IMG/VR virus record: IMGVR_UViG_3300025266_000001
Coordinates: 1-63,128 of that record
Strand: one strand, 5' to 3'
Length of the DNA: 63,128 nucleotides
Origin: a virus
A program made the position numbers and the translations under genes. Below are positions 1 to 10,154 of the stretch, piece after piece. The notes below the pieces were generated by a model that was given only the letters and a program-made list of their open reading frames with translations, was not told where the DNA came from and made no database searches. Numbering within the stretch: the first letter of the stretch is position 1; the number at the start of each line of letters is the position of its first letter.

Positions 1-127
1 CTGCAGAAGTAGGTTCTGGTGCAATCTCGGCAGGTGGTGATGTAGGAAATAAAGGATCTGAAGGTGTATTCTACACAGTAAACCAACGTGGAAACGTTTG
101 GGGTGGTGGATTTCCAACGACTCTTCC
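1..127. repeat. terminal direct repeat, copy 1 (contig join)
   Basis: Bases 1-127 are identical to 63002-63128. The capsid reading frame continues through the join, so the repeat is the overlap of a circular or circularly permuted genome of about 63,001 bp. The length 127 is a common assembler k-mer size, which makes an assembly overlap likelier than a biological terminal repeat. Confidence 0.9.
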
Positions 128-680
128 TGAATGGGATACTATCGTTGGTCGTTTAGACAAGCAAGGATCTATTGAAGAAAATGTAATCTTCGTTGATAGA
201 GACTTCGGTTTTGCTGTTGATGATATGTTAGCTACAATTAATGGTTATGCAGGTGCAGCTTCTGCAAATGCAGCGTCGTTTGGTTTATTTGAAAACGACC
301 GTGATATGGCTCTAAACCTTGGTTTCTCAGGATTCCGTAGAGGTTATGATTTCTATAAATCAGATTGGAAATATTTGAATGATCCTACTATGAGAGGTGG
401 TTTACCAACTGCAGCAGGTTCAGGAAAAGTAAACGGACTATTAGTTCCAGCAGGATCTACTACTGTTTACGATCAGATTTTAGGGAAGAACGCTAAGCGT
501 CCATTCTTGCACGTACGTTACCGTGCTTCAGAAACTGAAGACAGACGTTACAAAACTTGGATTACAGGTTCTGCTGGTGGTGCTGACAACTCTGATCTTG
601 ATGCAATGGAGGTTAACTTCCTTTCTGAAAGAGCAGTGTGTACTTTAGGTGCTAACAACTTCTTCTTGTTTCAAAACTAG
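1..680 (+). CDS. major capsid protein, C-terminal part
   Basis: This is the 3' part of the capsid gene that begins at 62242; the first complete codon here starts at base 3 and the frame is open to the stop at 678-680. Joined over the contig ends the gene encodes about 479 residues. The C-terminal motif LGANNFFLFQ resembles the end of crAss-like capsid proteins, which carry an HK97 fold and form the icosahedral shell. It follows portal and scaffold genes, as usual for head modules. A strong hairpin follows the stop codon. Codon use is richer in C-ending codons than in neighbours, as expected for a highly expressed protein. Confidence 0.85.
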   Translation, partial: AEVGSGAISAGGDVGNKGSEGVFYTVNQRGNVWGGGFPTTLPEWDTIVGRLDKQGSIEENVIFVDRDFGFAVDDMLATINGYAGAASANAASFGLFENDRDMALNLGFSGFRRGYDFYKSDWKYLNDPTMRGGLPTAAGSGKVNGLLVPAGSTTVYDQILGKNAKRPFLHVRYRASETEDRRYKTWITGSAGGADNSDLDAMEVNFLSERAVCTLGANNFFLFQN

Positions 681-697
681 GGAGTAATATTTAATAA

Positions 698-722
698 GGG
701 TGGTCGCAATTTGCGACCGCCC
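698..722 (+). terminator. hairpin after the capsid gene
   Basis: GGGTGGTCGCAA pairs with TTGCGACCGCCC with one G-T wobble and almost no loop. There is no T tract, so it may be a partial terminator or a 3' mRNA stabiliser that sets off the abundant capsid message. Confidence 0.6.
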
Positions 723-761
723 ATTATTAATGAATTTTAATTTTAATTTTAATTATATTTA

Positions 762-1505
762 ATGAAAACAAAGATTGCACAGACTAACAAGGTCTATAAA
801 CTGACTCGTGATGAAGCTCCTTTATCTTATATGATACCTACAAGGCACACATCACAATTTCCATTACTATGGTTTGATGAAGAGAACAACGTTAATAAAA
901 CGCTTCGTTATTCCCGTAATCAAAAATCTGTATTTGAGGATGAACAAGATGGAAATATAATAGTAGAACCAATTATTTTTGAAGATGGTTTTCTTCACGT
1001 ACCAAAGGATAATCCGATGTTACAACAGTTTCTTTATTATCATCCATTAAACGGTAAGCGTTTTATAGAGGTAAACAAAGAAGTAGATGCGCAGGTGGAA
1101 GTTGAAAGACTTACAACAGAAGTAGATGCTCTTATTGAGGCGCGCAATCTGTCTATAGATCAAATTGAATCCATTGGTAGAGTGTTGTTTAATAAAGACA
1201 CATCTAAGGTTACAACCTCAGAACTAAAGAGAGATATCTTAGTATATGCTAAGAACGATCCTCACACGTTTTTAGAGGTTATTAGCGACCCTACTTTAAA
1301 ATTGCAAGCCAATGTGTCACAATTTTTTGATAAAGGCTTACTGACCTTTAGAAAGAGTAATAAAGAAGTGTGGTATAATACCGCTTCTAATAAAACAAAA
1401 ATGCTAAACGTACCGTTTGGAGAAGAGCCAATGTTTATTGTTTCAACCTTCTTACAATCAGATGATGGTATCGAGGTGTTGAAGATTCTAGAAAAACTAC
1501 TCTAG
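762..1505 (+). CDS. conserved protein downstream of capsid
   Basis: A 247-residue soluble protein with no signal peptide or membrane segment. Residues about 110-185 form a charged helical region (EARNLSIDQIESIGRVLF, then a LKRDILVYAKNDPHTFLE motif) that I recall from similar genes next to capsid genes in Bacteroidota phages. Its place directly after the capsid suggests a virion or assembly role, such as an auxiliary capsid or head-completion factor; this is inference from context. The ATG follows an A/T-rich leader without Shine-Dalgarno sequence. A good intrinsic terminator follows within 30 bases, so it closes the capsid transcription unit. Confidence 0.7.
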   Translation: MKTKIAQTNKVYKLTRDEAPLSYMIPTRHTSQFPLLWFDEENNVNKTLRYSRNQKSVFEDEQDGNIIVEPIIFEDGFLHVPKDNPMLQQFLYYHPLNGKRFIEVNKEVDAQVEVERLTTEVDALIEARNLSIDQIESIGRVLFNKDTSKVTTSELKRDILVYAKNDPHTFLEVISDPTLKLQANVSQFFDKGLLTFRKSNKEVWYNTASNKTKMLNVPFGEEPMFIVSTFLQSDDGIEVLKILEKLL

Positions 1506-1527
1506 ATTAAAAATAAAGTGTTATATT

Positions 1528-1564
1528 AGAACCTCTTCCCAAAAAGAAGAGGTTCTTTTTTTTT
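1528..1564 (+). terminator. intrinsic terminator
   Basis: AGAACCTCTTC pairs with GAAGAGGTTCT around a seven-base loop and is followed by an unbroken run of T. It separates the capsid unit from the ring-protein unit, whose promoter box begins three bases later. Confidence 0.9.
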
Positions 1565-1566
1565 GT

Positions 1567-1574
1567 TATCTTTG
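1567..1574 (+). promoter_or_regulatory. Bacteroidota-type -7 box
   Basis: TATCTTTG matches the TAnnTTTG consensus exactly. It follows a terminator and lies 15 bases before the ATG of the first connector gene. A five-codon open frame (MFTDD) starts at 1580 and overlaps the real start. Confidence 0.75.
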
Positions 1575-1589
1575 TAAAAATGTTTACAG

Positions 1590-2594
1590 ATGATTAACTC
1601 AGTTAGAAATACAGTATTGTCTGTGCTTAATAAAAATAATTACGGATATATTTCTCCGTCAGATTTCAACTTGTTTGCGCAGCAGGCGCAGTTGGATATC
1701 TTTGAAAATTATTTCTACGAGTACAACAATCAAATAAATAAAGAAAACTCACGTTTGTCTGGTACAGGATATGCGGATGTTACAAAGGGAATAGAGGAGG
1801 TTATTGATATGTTTTCAGTATCAAACCCATTAACTTTACGTCTATATTCTACCTTAACCCCCTTGCTTCCGGCAACATCTAACACTTATTATTTGCCATC
1901 TCAGACAACCACAGGGGATGACTACTACTTGATAAATAAAGTTTTAATCTATACCTCTCTATTATCTAGTGGTCTTACCGATCAAATTGTGGGTGGATCT
2001 AATACGTGCATAGACACCACGGCAACATTCATTTCTGACGGAGTAAAGGTTGGAGATACTATAGCTCTAATAAGATCTGGAATAACACAATATGTTGTGG
2101 TTGAAGTTGTTACCTCTGAAACGGAATTAGTAACTACAAATAGTATTTACAGCAGTCAGGTTTGGAACGCTATCAATATTCAATATGCCATATACAATAA
2201 TGATTTACAAGAGGCGGAAAAGGTTACGCATAGTAAAATTACTATGCTAAACAACTCTCTTCTTACGGCACCATCATTGACGTATCCAGCCTATACCGGA
2301 GAGTCTTTGGTAATAAACGCATTTCCTAGCACAATAAACAATATAGGTAGGGTTTTATCTCAATACATAAGATACCCAAAAAATCCTAAGTGGACATACC
2401 AGTCGTTGGGGACGAGTGGGGAGCCTTCTTTTGATCAATCACAACCAGACTATCAAGATTTTGAATTACCTTTAGATGACGAAGGCGACTTAGTAAAAAA
2501 GATCTTACAATACGCAGGGGTGTCAATACGAGAGGTATCTGTAGTACAGTTTGCAGGGGGTCTTGAGAATTTAGAAAATCAGCAACAGCAATAA
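1590..2594 (+). CDS. ring protein (head-tail connector), crAss-like R1 type
   Basis: A 334-residue protein whose N-terminus (MINSVRNTVLSVLNKNN, then YGYISPSDFNLFAQQAQLDI) is the conserved opening of connector proteins in crAss-like and related phages. These proteins stack as dodecameric rings under the portal. The C-terminus is a Gln-rich tail (ENQQQQ). The start was chosen because this motif begins directly at the ATG. It is followed after two bases by the second ring gene, so the two are probably made together. Family assignment rests on remembered sequence resemblance. Confidence 0.75.
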   Translation: MINSVRNTVLSVLNKNNYGYISPSDFNLFAQQAQLDIFENYFYEYNNQINKENSRLSGTGYADVTKGIEEVIDMFSVSNPLTLRLYSTLTPLLPATSNTYYLPSQTTTGDDYYLINKVLIYTSLLSSGLTDQIVGGSNTCIDTTATFISDGVKVGDTIALIRSGITQYVVVEVVTSETELVTTNSIYSSQVWNAINIQYAIYNNDLQEAEKVTHSKITMLNNSLLTAPSLTYPAYTGESLVINAFPSTINNIGRVLSQYIRYPKNPKWTYQSLGTSGEPSFDQSQPDYQDFELPLDDEGDLVKKILQYAGVSIREVSVVQFAGGLENLENQQQQ

Positions 2595-2596
2595 TT

Positions 2597-3520
2597 ATGG
2601 CATATATATCACAGTATCAGTATTATGAAAACGGCGGCGCAGACCCTATAGACGAAAATTGGGGATCATATCAATATGTTTCTTTGTTTGAAATAGTCAA
2701 TAATTTTATGTTGATGTATCAGGGAAACCATAGTCTTGTGAATAACGAAGAGAGATTTAAGGTATTGTTTCACGCAAAACGAGCAATACAAGAATTAAAC
2801 TATGACGCTTTTAAAGAGATTAAAGTTTTAGAACTAAGTGTGGATGACCAGCTTAGGTATATATTACCTTCAGACTATGTGAATTGGGTTAGAATTTCAC
2901 AAGAGGTAAACGGTATTCTGTACCCTCTTAGCGAGAACATCCAAACAAATTGGTCGGCAGCATATCTTCAAGATAACACAGGAAAGATATTATTTGATAT
3001 TGACGGAAACGCATTGTCTCCGCAATTTTCAGAGTTAGATTATGCTAGGATATTTACTATACAGCCAACAATATACCTAAACCAAGGATCTTCATATAAT
3101 GGTCAGATGGGCTATAACGATGGAGGGGATTGGTACTTTGAAAGACAGATTGGGAGTCGGTTTGGACTAAACACTGAGACAGCAAACTCTAATCCTACTT
3201 TTAAAATAAACAGCAAAACGGGTGTAATTAATTTTAGTTCAGGTATGGCTTATAAGCTAATTGTTCTTGAGTACATATCAGATGGTATGGAGAATGGCAA
3301 CGACAGCAAGATTACCGTTAACAAAATGTTTGAAGATTTCTTGTATGCATATATTGAGTATGCAATTTTAAGCTCAAAGCTTGGTGTTCAGGAATATGTA
3401 ATTGCAAGAGCGCGAAAAAGAAAACGTTCTCTATTAGCAAATGCAAAGATAAGAATTAGTAACATACATCCGGGCAGATTATTAATGAATATGCGAGGAA
3501 AAGATAAGTGGTTAAAGTAA
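2597..3520 (+). CDS. ring protein / P22 gp4-like tail accessory factor
   Basis: A 307-residue protein with the features of crAss-like ring proteins: an N-terminal helical region (VSLFEIVNNFMLMYQGNHSL, then AKRAIQELNYDAFKEIKVLE), a central beta-rich insert (VDDQLRYILPSDYVNWVRI), and a basic C-terminus (RARKRKRSLLANAKI). P22 gp4-like proteins close the portal and attach the tail. Its position between the first ring gene and the large tail-hub gene, with 2-base and 1-base spacing, fits that role. Confidence 0.72.
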   Translation: MAYISQYQYYENGGADPIDENWGSYQYVSLFEIVNNFMLMYQGNHSLVNNEERFKVLFHAKRAIQELNYDAFKEIKVLELSVDDQLRYILPSDYVNWVRISQEVNGILYPLSENIQTNWSAAYLQDNTGKILFDIDGNALSPQFSELDYARIFTIQPTIYLNQGSSYNGQMGYNDGGDWYFERQIGSRFGLNTETANSNPTFKINSKTGVINFSSGMAYKLIVLEYISDGMENGNDSKITVNKMFEDFLYAYIEYAILSSKLGVQEYVIARARKRKRSLLANAKIRISNIHPGRLLMNMRGKDKWLK

Positions 3521-3521
3521 T

Positions 3522-6500
3522 ATGGCAAATATAACAAGAAGTTTTAGTTCGGGTGTGATGAACAAAATGGTCGATGATCGTCTTATTCCTAACGGTCAAT
3601 ATGTCGATGCACTAAATGTTCGTATGGGATCTACCGAAACCTCTGAGGTTGGTGTTGTAGAAAATTCTAAAGGGAACTCCATACTAACTGGGCTATCATT
3701 TGAAGGAACTCCTCTAAGCGATTTGGCACGATGTATTGGAGCTTATGCGGATGGCTCTAACGAGACGTTATATTGGTTTGTACACGACTCTAATTTCACA
3801 CCATCAAGTACGGGGAAGATTGATATGGTGGTGTCGTATGACACTAAATCCGATAGCACGGTGTACCATATTATTTCTGTAGATGATGGGGATGGTATAA
3901 ATACAACTTTAAACTTTGATCCAAGATACCTAGTAACGGGTGTAGATAAGATAGAGGATTTATTGTTTTTCACAGACAACCATACTGACCCAAAAAAAAT
4001 AAATGTAACAAGAAACTATGCCAATCCTATATTAGGAGTGGATGGATTTTCTCTAGAGTCAGTACTTGTTATAAAAAAACCACCCACAACTGCACCAACT
4101 ATTGTTTCGGTTTCAACTCCGAGTCAAGATAATTTTCTAGAGGATAGGTTTGTTTGTTTTGCATATAGATACAGATATGAGGATGGGGAATATTCTGCAA
4201 CATCTCAATTTAGTAACCCTTCTTTTATACCAAAAACATTTGATTATAGTGTTGCAACCGCATTAAACGAGGGAATGTTAAATTCCACCAATATGTGCAA
4301 TATCACATATAACTCAGGAGGACCCCTTGTAAAGTCTGTCGATCTTTTATTTAAGGATATGAACAGTTCTGTAATTAAGATTATAGAGAAGATAAACAAA
4401 GAAGATTCAGGTATAGCAAATGATCAAGAGTATACTTTTTCTTTTCAAAACAGTAAAATATTCACAATACTTCCATCATCAGAGATTCTTAGGTTGTATG
4501 ATAATGTTCCGTTACTATCTGAGTCTCAGACACTTATGGGTAACAGGCTTATGTATGGCAACTATCTTGAGGGTTATGATTTAAAAGATAGATTTGACAA
4601 TCCTACACAATTTAATTATACCGTTAATTTTGAGAGTGAACTAGTTGGATACAAGGAGCTTGGATATACCACACCTCAAGGCGTTTATACCTTAGATGTT
4701 CCAACTACAGTTTCTGGTTCAACCCTAGAGTTTGATCTTACAGATCAGGTTTTAGCAGCAGGAGCTGTTCTTAGTTTTATTGTTAGGTATTCACACCAAG
4801 AGTGGTCGGGATCTGATATTCCTTATCCTTCAGAAGACACAGAGGACATAACGATTAACTTTATATATACATTGACACAAAGTTTTGGATCAGCTCTTGA
4901 GCTTTCTCAATCACCTGATTTTCAATTTCAGGTAGGTGTTGCCAATACAGATATAGTTGCCGATTCTTGTTCAGGGGGGAGCTTTACAGATATATTTAAT
5001 TGTTCAATTCCTAACGAACTTGCAAATGGAATGTCTTCTGTTTTTAAGTATGCGAGTGGTGTCACAGGAATTCTTGGCTCTATCGCTATAACCTCTCCGT
5101 CTGCCAATGTGATAAATCTTCAACTCCCTGCTATGCAATTTGTTGATGATCCAACAGGTGTTGCTATAACATATACAGCCTATGAGTATTACAAAATAAC
5201 CCTTGCCGATATTAGCTTTCAAACAATTGGTGACCCTAAAAGTTTACACAGTAACAGAGGATATGAGATTGGTATAGTCTATATGGATGAGTATAATCGT
5301 ATGTCAACAGCATTGGTTAGTCCTGAAAATAATATACACATACCTTGTGAAAACTCCGATACCGCCAATAGAATAATGGTAAACATACCAACAATACAGG
5401 TGGCTCCTTATTGGGCAAAACGATATAAGTTTGTAATAAAACCAGATAAGAAGGACTATAATATTATCTATACCAACTTCTTTTTTAGAGACCCCACCAC
5501 GGGATCCGACTTCTTTTTACTTGATGGACAAAACTCAACTAAGATAGAAGAGGGTGATCAGCTTATTATCAAAACAGATACTCAAGGACCGTTAAGAACC
5601 TGTGCTAACACTACTGTATTAGAGAAAAAAGCACAGTTAGAAAACTTCCTTACGCCACCCCCTGCAGACTCAGAAGGTGTAGAGATTCCCGTTCCTGCCG
5701 GAACGTATATGAAGCTAAACGCTAATAACTTCTCTACAGAAACAGGAGATCTTCCCGTTATTGCATATGGAATGAAGACTAAGATATCAAACGCTTTTGA
5801 TGGTCCTTGTCCAGAAATAAAATACCCGGTAGACACCCCTAACCCTTCATACGATCCGGCTGGACCGGCAGACAGCACCAATCCTAAAAGAATACCGTAT
5901 CCTATTACGCCCGGAACACATATAACTATATTTCTAAGTAGTGACAGGAGAGGGAAGGCAGGGGTCGAAGAAAAGCATTGGGAGGTAACGGCAGATTTTG
6001 TGTCTCCTGTTGAATACCCTAGCTTTAGAGAATGGTTTGACGGTGAAAATATTGCGAATACATTAGATGCTCAGTCACAAGAGGTTGGTGGAGTTTCGGG
6101 TCCTAACTACGACCCGGCATATCCAGCGCCACCTGCGCCGTGTGTTTCTACCAAGGTTACTTCTAGATTTTTAGCTGAGGGGCTTATAGTCAATGGTGAT
6201 GAAAAATTGTTTTTCGTGTTCAAAGGATCTAAGGGATATACAAATAGATATAAAAGTGTAAAGGCAAAAATGAAGATTACGGTAGTTCGATCATTTGGAA
6301 CGATTGCTTTTGAATCAATACCTTTAGATGCGGAGCCAGATTTATGGTACGAGTCTGACGAGTCTTTTCCTATTGACGAATTAGGGCAGCACTCAGGTAA
6401 TTTTCAAGATCAAAACCTTAGCTCAAATCTGCCTGCAATAATCAACACATCTTTCTTTAATTGCTATTCATTTGGTAATGGCGTTGAGAGCTATAAGATT

Positions 6501-8384
6501 CAAGATTCTATTATAGGAAAGGAGTTGGTCCTTGGAAATCGAGCAACAACAACAAACTCTAAGTTATATGGTGCCGAACAAAGATTTAGTGATATAACGT
6601 ATAGCGGTGTGTATAACACAGAATCAAACATAAATAAACTTAATGAGTTTAATGTTGGATTGTTAAACTTTAAATTATTAGAATCATCGTTTGGTCCTAT
6701 CAATAAGTTGTTTGCAAGAGAGACAGATATTCTAACCCTACAGGAAGATAAGATATCCTATGTATTGGGAGGTAAAAACTTATTGTCTGATGCAGGCGGA
6801 GGCAGTGCTTTATTATCAGTGCCTGAAGTGTTAGGTATTCAAATTGCAAGGGTAGAAGACTACGGCATCTCTCACAACCCAGAAAGCTTTGTTGAATGGG
6901 GATCTGACAAGTTCTTTACCGATGCCAAGAGAGGAGCGGTTTTAAACTTAAAAGGACAAGGAAACAGTGAGCAGTTGGCGGTAATTTCTCAGGCAGGTAT
7001 GAGACCTTGGTTTAGAGACTTATTTAATAGCTCTTTTCAAACACAAAAATTAGGTGGGTTTGATCCATATATGAATGAGTATGTATTGGCATCTAATGCT
7101 ATATTAACGCCGGTACCCGAATCATTTAAAAATTGCGGATTTACAGAAACAATAATAGTTACTGATCAAAACCCCTACACATATACTTATGATTTAGGGA
7201 ATTTAGTTGGTACAGTTGATGTTGATTATTCTGTTCTACAGCCCTTGTCGGGAACGTTTACTGTAACAGCAGTATACAACGGAGTTACAACCACTACAGG
7301 ACCTGTAACGGCAAATGGAACCCTATCTTTTGATAAGGATGATATACTAGCTGATACGGTACAGATTTCCATAACAGCAACTGACACTGCCAATATAACT
7401 CTTAACGTAAAGTGTCCTTTAGGAGATACTGTTACTGTGGTTTTAGTGAGCATATCATCTCCGGTCGATATAGATAAGCAGATACACAACCAATATAGAT
7501 GGACCGATAACACATTTCAGTCTCCAATACATTCGGATCAAGTAACCTTTTTAGGTGGGTCTTCTCCTGTAGTTTCTTTATACCAAACCATTACGGGACC
7601 ACAGGGTGGAGGTGTTATTCCTTCAAACAATGCGGATGTAATAATTATGTCAAATAAGGTTGGATCTGATACGTATGATTTTAATATGTATTCAGACAGT
7701 TTTAAATATCTAAGATCCAATACTTTATATAATAATACAACATCAGAGATAAACGCTCTGATACTTGCAAGCGCAGCATCGACCCCTATAAACCCACCGG
7801 CTAATGGAAATACTGATTATAACTCAACATTTACAATGCCAACGGTTGGGGATTATTTATATTTAGTTTGGGATTATAGAAACAGTACTCCAATAGATTT
7901 ATGTTTCGCCGTCTTGTCAACAGATGCTTGTTGTGACTGCGCGCCAGCATCGGCAATTTATCAGGTAAGAGATTGTGAAACAGCTACTATATATACCGTA
8001 GAAGACACGTACTTAAACGGATTAGGCATTAACTCGACAGTTCAGTTTGTTTTAGGAATTGGAGTAGGGGCAGGAACGTTTGTACATTGCGGTGAGATAA
8101 TAGGCTTTGGAACGGTGCCTGACGCAACACTGTTTTCTAATGAAACTCAGACTTGTGGAGACACTATAAACTGTAATTTTGAATCGTCTCAAGGTTGTAC
8201 TACATATTCAGTATCTTCCTTTGGAAACTTCCCAGAGCAATTTTGTTACACCCCCTGCGATGGTAGTGGGTACACTTGCATTATGCTAGACCCTTCTGGT
8301 GGCGGAGACAGCGAAACAGTTTGCGCAGTAACAGGATCAGCAACATACTCCGGACCAATTGGATCAGGAGGATCTTGTCCTTAA
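3522..8384 (+). CDS. P22 gp10-like tail hub / muzzle protein
   Basis: A 1620-residue protein. The N-terminus (SFSSGVMNKMVDDRLIPNG, then QYVDALNVRMG and a GVVENSKGN motif) is the diagnostic opening of the stabilisation or muzzle protein of crAss-like phages, which builds the distal end of the short tail. The middle is beta-rich. The last 150 or so residues are unusually Cys-rich (CCDC, CNFESSQGC, CYTPCDGSGYTC), suggesting disulfide-locked or metal-binding domains exposed at the tail tip. The next gene shares this Cys-rich character. It starts one base after the ring gene stop. Confidence 0.85.
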   Translation: MANITRSFSSGVMNKMVDDRLIPNGQYVDALNVRMGSTETSEVGVVENSKGNSILTGLSFEGTPLSDLARCIGAYADGSNETLYWFVHDSNFTPSSTGKIDMVVSYDTKSDSTVYHIISVDDGDGINTTLNFDPRYLVTGVDKIEDLLFFTDNHTDPKKINVTRNYANPILGVDGFSLESVLVIKKPPTTAPTIVSVSTPSQDNFLEDRFVCFAYRYRYEDGEYSATSQFSNPSFIPKTFDYSVATALNEGMLNSTNMCNITYNSGGPLVKSVDLLFKDMNSSVIKIIEKINKEDSGIANDQEYTFSFQNSKIFTILPSSEILRLYDNVPLLSESQTLMGNRLMYGNYLEGYDLKDRFDNPTQFNYTVNFESELVGYKELGYTTPQGVYTLDVPTTVSGSTLEFDLTDQVLAAGAVLSFIVRYSHQEWSGSDIPYPSEDTEDITINFIYTLTQSFGSALELSQSPDFQFQVGVANTDIVADSCSGGSFTDIFNCSIPNELANGMSSVFKYASGVTGILGSIAITSPSANVINLQLPAMQFVDDPTGVAITYTAYEYYKITLADISFQTIGDPKSLHSNRGYEIGIVYMDEYNRMSTALVSPENNIHIPCENSDTANRIMVNIPTIQVAPYWAKRYKFVIKPDKKDYNIIYTNFFFRDPTTGSDFFLLDGQNSTKIEEGDQLIIKTDTQGPLRTCANTTVLEKKAQLENFLTPPPADSEGVEIPVPAGTYMKLNANNFSTETGDLPVIAYGMKTKISNAFDGPCPEIKYPVDTPNPSYDPAGPADSTNPKRIPYPITPGTHITIFLSSDRRGKAGVEEKHWEVTADFVSPVEYPSFREWFDGENIANTLDAQSQEVGGVSGPNYDPAYPAPPAPCVSTKVTSRFLAEGLIVNGDEKLFFVFKGSKGYTNRYKSVKAKMKITVVRSFGTIAFESIPLDAEPDLWYESDESFPIDELGQHSGNFQDQNLSSNLPAIINTSFFNCYSFGNGVESYKIQDSIIGKELVLGNRATTTNSKLYGAEQRFSDITYSGVYNTESNINKLNEFNVGLLNFKLLESSFGPINKLFARETDILTLQEDKISYVLGGKNLLSDAGGGSALLSVPEVLGIQIARVEDYGISHNPESFVEWGSDKFFTDAKRGAVLNLKGQGNSEQLAVISQAGMRPWFRDLFNSSFQTQKLGGFDPYMNEYVLASNAILTPVPESFKNCGFTETIIVTDQNPYTYTYDLGNLVGTVDVDYSVLQPLSGTFTVTAVYNGVTTTTGPVTANGTLSFDKDDILADTVQISITATDTANITLNVKCPLGDTVTVVLVSISSPVDIDKQIHNQYRWTDNTFQSPIHSDQVTFLGGSSPVVSLYQTITGPQGGGVIPSNNADVIIMSNKVGSDTYDFNMYSDSFKYLRSNTLYNNTTSEINALILASAASTPINPPANGNTDYNSTFTMPTVGDYLYLVWDYRNSTPIDLCFAVLSTDACCDCAPASAIYQVRDCETATIYTVEDTYLNGLGINSTVQFVLGIGVGAGTFVHCGEIIGFGTVPDATLFSNETQTCGDTINCNFESSQGCTTYSVSSFGNFPEQFCYTPCDGSGYTCIMLDPSGGGDSETVCAVTGSATYSGPIGSGGSCP

Positions 8385-8399
8385 TAAAAAAATAAAATT

Positions 8400-9305
8400 A
8401 TGGCAGTATATTACTTAGACGGAACAACCCTATCAAACTCAACGGCAGTATATGACGATGAGGCATTAACGATATGTGCAACAGATGGATTTTATTCAAA
8501 TGGATCTGTTGTTAGGGAATTATTAAATTGCAGCCTTCAGCCTCAGCAGGATTGTGCTGAATGCGTATTGCCTTGTGGCGAAAATATTGTGCCACCCGCA
8601 GGTGGAGAAGGACTTTACAACCTAACATTTTCAGCCGGGGCTAATTTAGGGGCGATTGTGGTTTACTTTAACCCAGACACAATACCTGATGGTATTAGAG
8701 TATTATATGATGGGACTTATCAGAATGCAGTGTCATCTCCTACCACCGGAAGAATACAAACAACAAGTGGCGTTGCAGATGCTTTTACGATATTAGGAGA
8801 TCCTACGTATGTCTGTACTCCAGCAACGGGAATATATGATTATTTTGATGGTTTTGCAGGAGGAGTTTGGGTTCCCGGAAATCCGACCACACAATCTGTA
8901 ACAATTAATGGTGGCGATGATCAGCGTGGAGGTGAAAATGAATATAGCACTATGGTTATACCAAAAACAAACATTCTACCTAGCAATGTAGATGTTCAGG
9001 TTATAGGACCCTGCGCAAGCACCGGGTGGTCTATAGATGTTGGTTGCCCAATAACGCTACCAAGCTTTGCTTCATCTGTAATGACAGGGTCAACCGCCTG
9101 TTCTGCAGCTACCGAAACCTATTACTTTGCTAAACGATATGTAGATAAAGATGATTCGTTGGTAGTTTTTCCCATTCTGCATAATTGGGTGTTCTCTGAT
9201 TCCACCGGGGCAACCGTATTGATAGATGGAAATTATGTTATGTCCAACAGTAATATCATAACGGTGGTTAGTGGGGTTGTTACAGCCGTAAACGCTTGTT
9301 CTTAA
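8400..9305 (+). CDS. Cys-rich putative tail structural protein
   Basis: A 301-residue beta-rich, Thr/Ser/Gly-rich protein with no membrane segment. Cysteines cluster near residues 45-65 (DCAECVLPCG) and recur in pairs to the C-terminus, which ends in Cys-Ser. The opening MAVYYLDGTTLSNSTAVYDD looks like a repeated adhesin-type beta strand motif. Position directly after the tail hub gene, 15 bases downstream, suggests a virion surface or tail-tip component. I do not recognise the family. Confidence 0.65.
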   Translation: MAVYYLDGTTLSNSTAVYDDEALTICATDGFYSNGSVVRELLNCSLQPQQDCAECVLPCGENIVPPAGGEGLYNLTFSAGANLGAIVVYFNPDTIPDGIRVLYDGTYQNAVSSPTTGRIQTTSGVADAFTILGDPTYVCTPATGIYDYFDGFAGGVWVPGNPTTQSVTINGGDDQRGGENEYSTMVIPKTNILPSNVDVQVIGPCASTGWSIDVGCPITLPSFASSVMTGSTACSAATETYYFAKRYVDKDDSLVVFPILHNWVFSDSTGATVLIDGNYVMSNSNIITVVSGVVTAVNACS

Positions 9306-9325
9306 CTAATAAAAAAAAATAAACA

Positions 9326-10135
9326 ATGTCAGCAGTACCAAATATAAATAATACACTAACATATAGCGAGTCTGTATCTGGGTGGACATCTTTTTATTCC
9401 TACGATCCGGACTGGATGGTAGGTATGAACAACTATTTTTATACGTTTAATAAAGGTAATCTTTACCGGCATAATGTAAATGAGGTCCGAAACAATTTTT
9501 ACGGCGCACAGTTTACAACCACATTGCAATCAGTGTTTAATGATATACCACTTGAAAACAAGCTGTTTAAAACTATAAATTTAGAGGGGGACAGTGCTTG
9601 GAGCGCAACAATAGCCACCGACATTCAAGACTCAGGATATATTGAGAAGGATTGGTTTGTTAAAAAGGAGGGGGCTTGGTATTCGTTTATAAGAAACTCA
9701 GGGTCTACTCCGGCAGGGGCGGATGAGTACCCACTTCGATCTTTAAATGGTATTGGGAACAGCTTAGTGGTAAGCGCACCTATAGCTGGGATTATAACTA
9801 TTGACTTTTCTTTAACTATTAACATTGGCAATATTGTGAGTGTTGGAGATTTAATTTATTTTACATCTGCAAATGTTCCTCAGTTAGCGGGTAAGATTAC
9901 AGAGATTAATGTAAACCTACAAGGAGGCATCAACCAGCTTGTAATTGATAACTCAGCACTGGTTGGAGTGGTGCCAATTCCATCTTCAATAGAGTATTTT
10001 TTATATATTAAAAATTCGGTTGCTGAGTCTCACGGAGTCCTAGGTCATTATGCGGTTGTCAACCTAATAAATGACAGCACAGAAAAAATAGAGTTGTTTG
10101 TAATTGAGTCAGAGGTTATGAAATCATTTCCTTAA
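9326..10135 (+). CDS. putative tail structural protein
   Basis: A 269-residue protein with a motif I recall from the C-terminal regions of large tail proteins of Bacteroidota phages: GMNNYFYTFNKGNLYRHN, followed by VRNNFYGAQF and an FKTINLEGDSAWS segment. It may be a separated domain of the tail hub, since in related phages such sequence is part of the hub protein. Located between the Cys-rich protein and the cupin-like gene, 20 bases downstream of the former. Confidence 0.65.
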   Translation: MSAVPNINNTLTYSESVSGWTSFYSYDPDWMVGMNNYFYTFNKGNLYRHNVNEVRNNFYGAQFTTTLQSVFNDIPLENKLFKTINLEGDSAWSATIATDIQDSGYIEKDWFVKKEGAWYSFIRNSGSTPAGADEYPLRSLNGIGNSLVVSAPIAGIITIDFSLTINIGNIVSVGDLIYFTSANVPQLAGKITEINVNLQGGINQLVIDNSALVGVVPIPSSIEYFLYIKNSVAESHGVLGHYAVVNLINDSTEKIELFVIESEVMKSFP

Positions 10136-10142
10136 AATTCTT

Positions 10143-10150
10143 TATCTTTG
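10143..10150 (+). promoter_or_regulatory. -7 box, possibly leaderless promoter
   Basis: TATCTTTG matches TAnnTTTG. The next ATG starts only five bases after the final G, about where transcription is expected to begin, so the mRNA of the downstream gene would have essentially no leader. Confidence 0.65.
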
Positions 10151-10154
10151 CATT

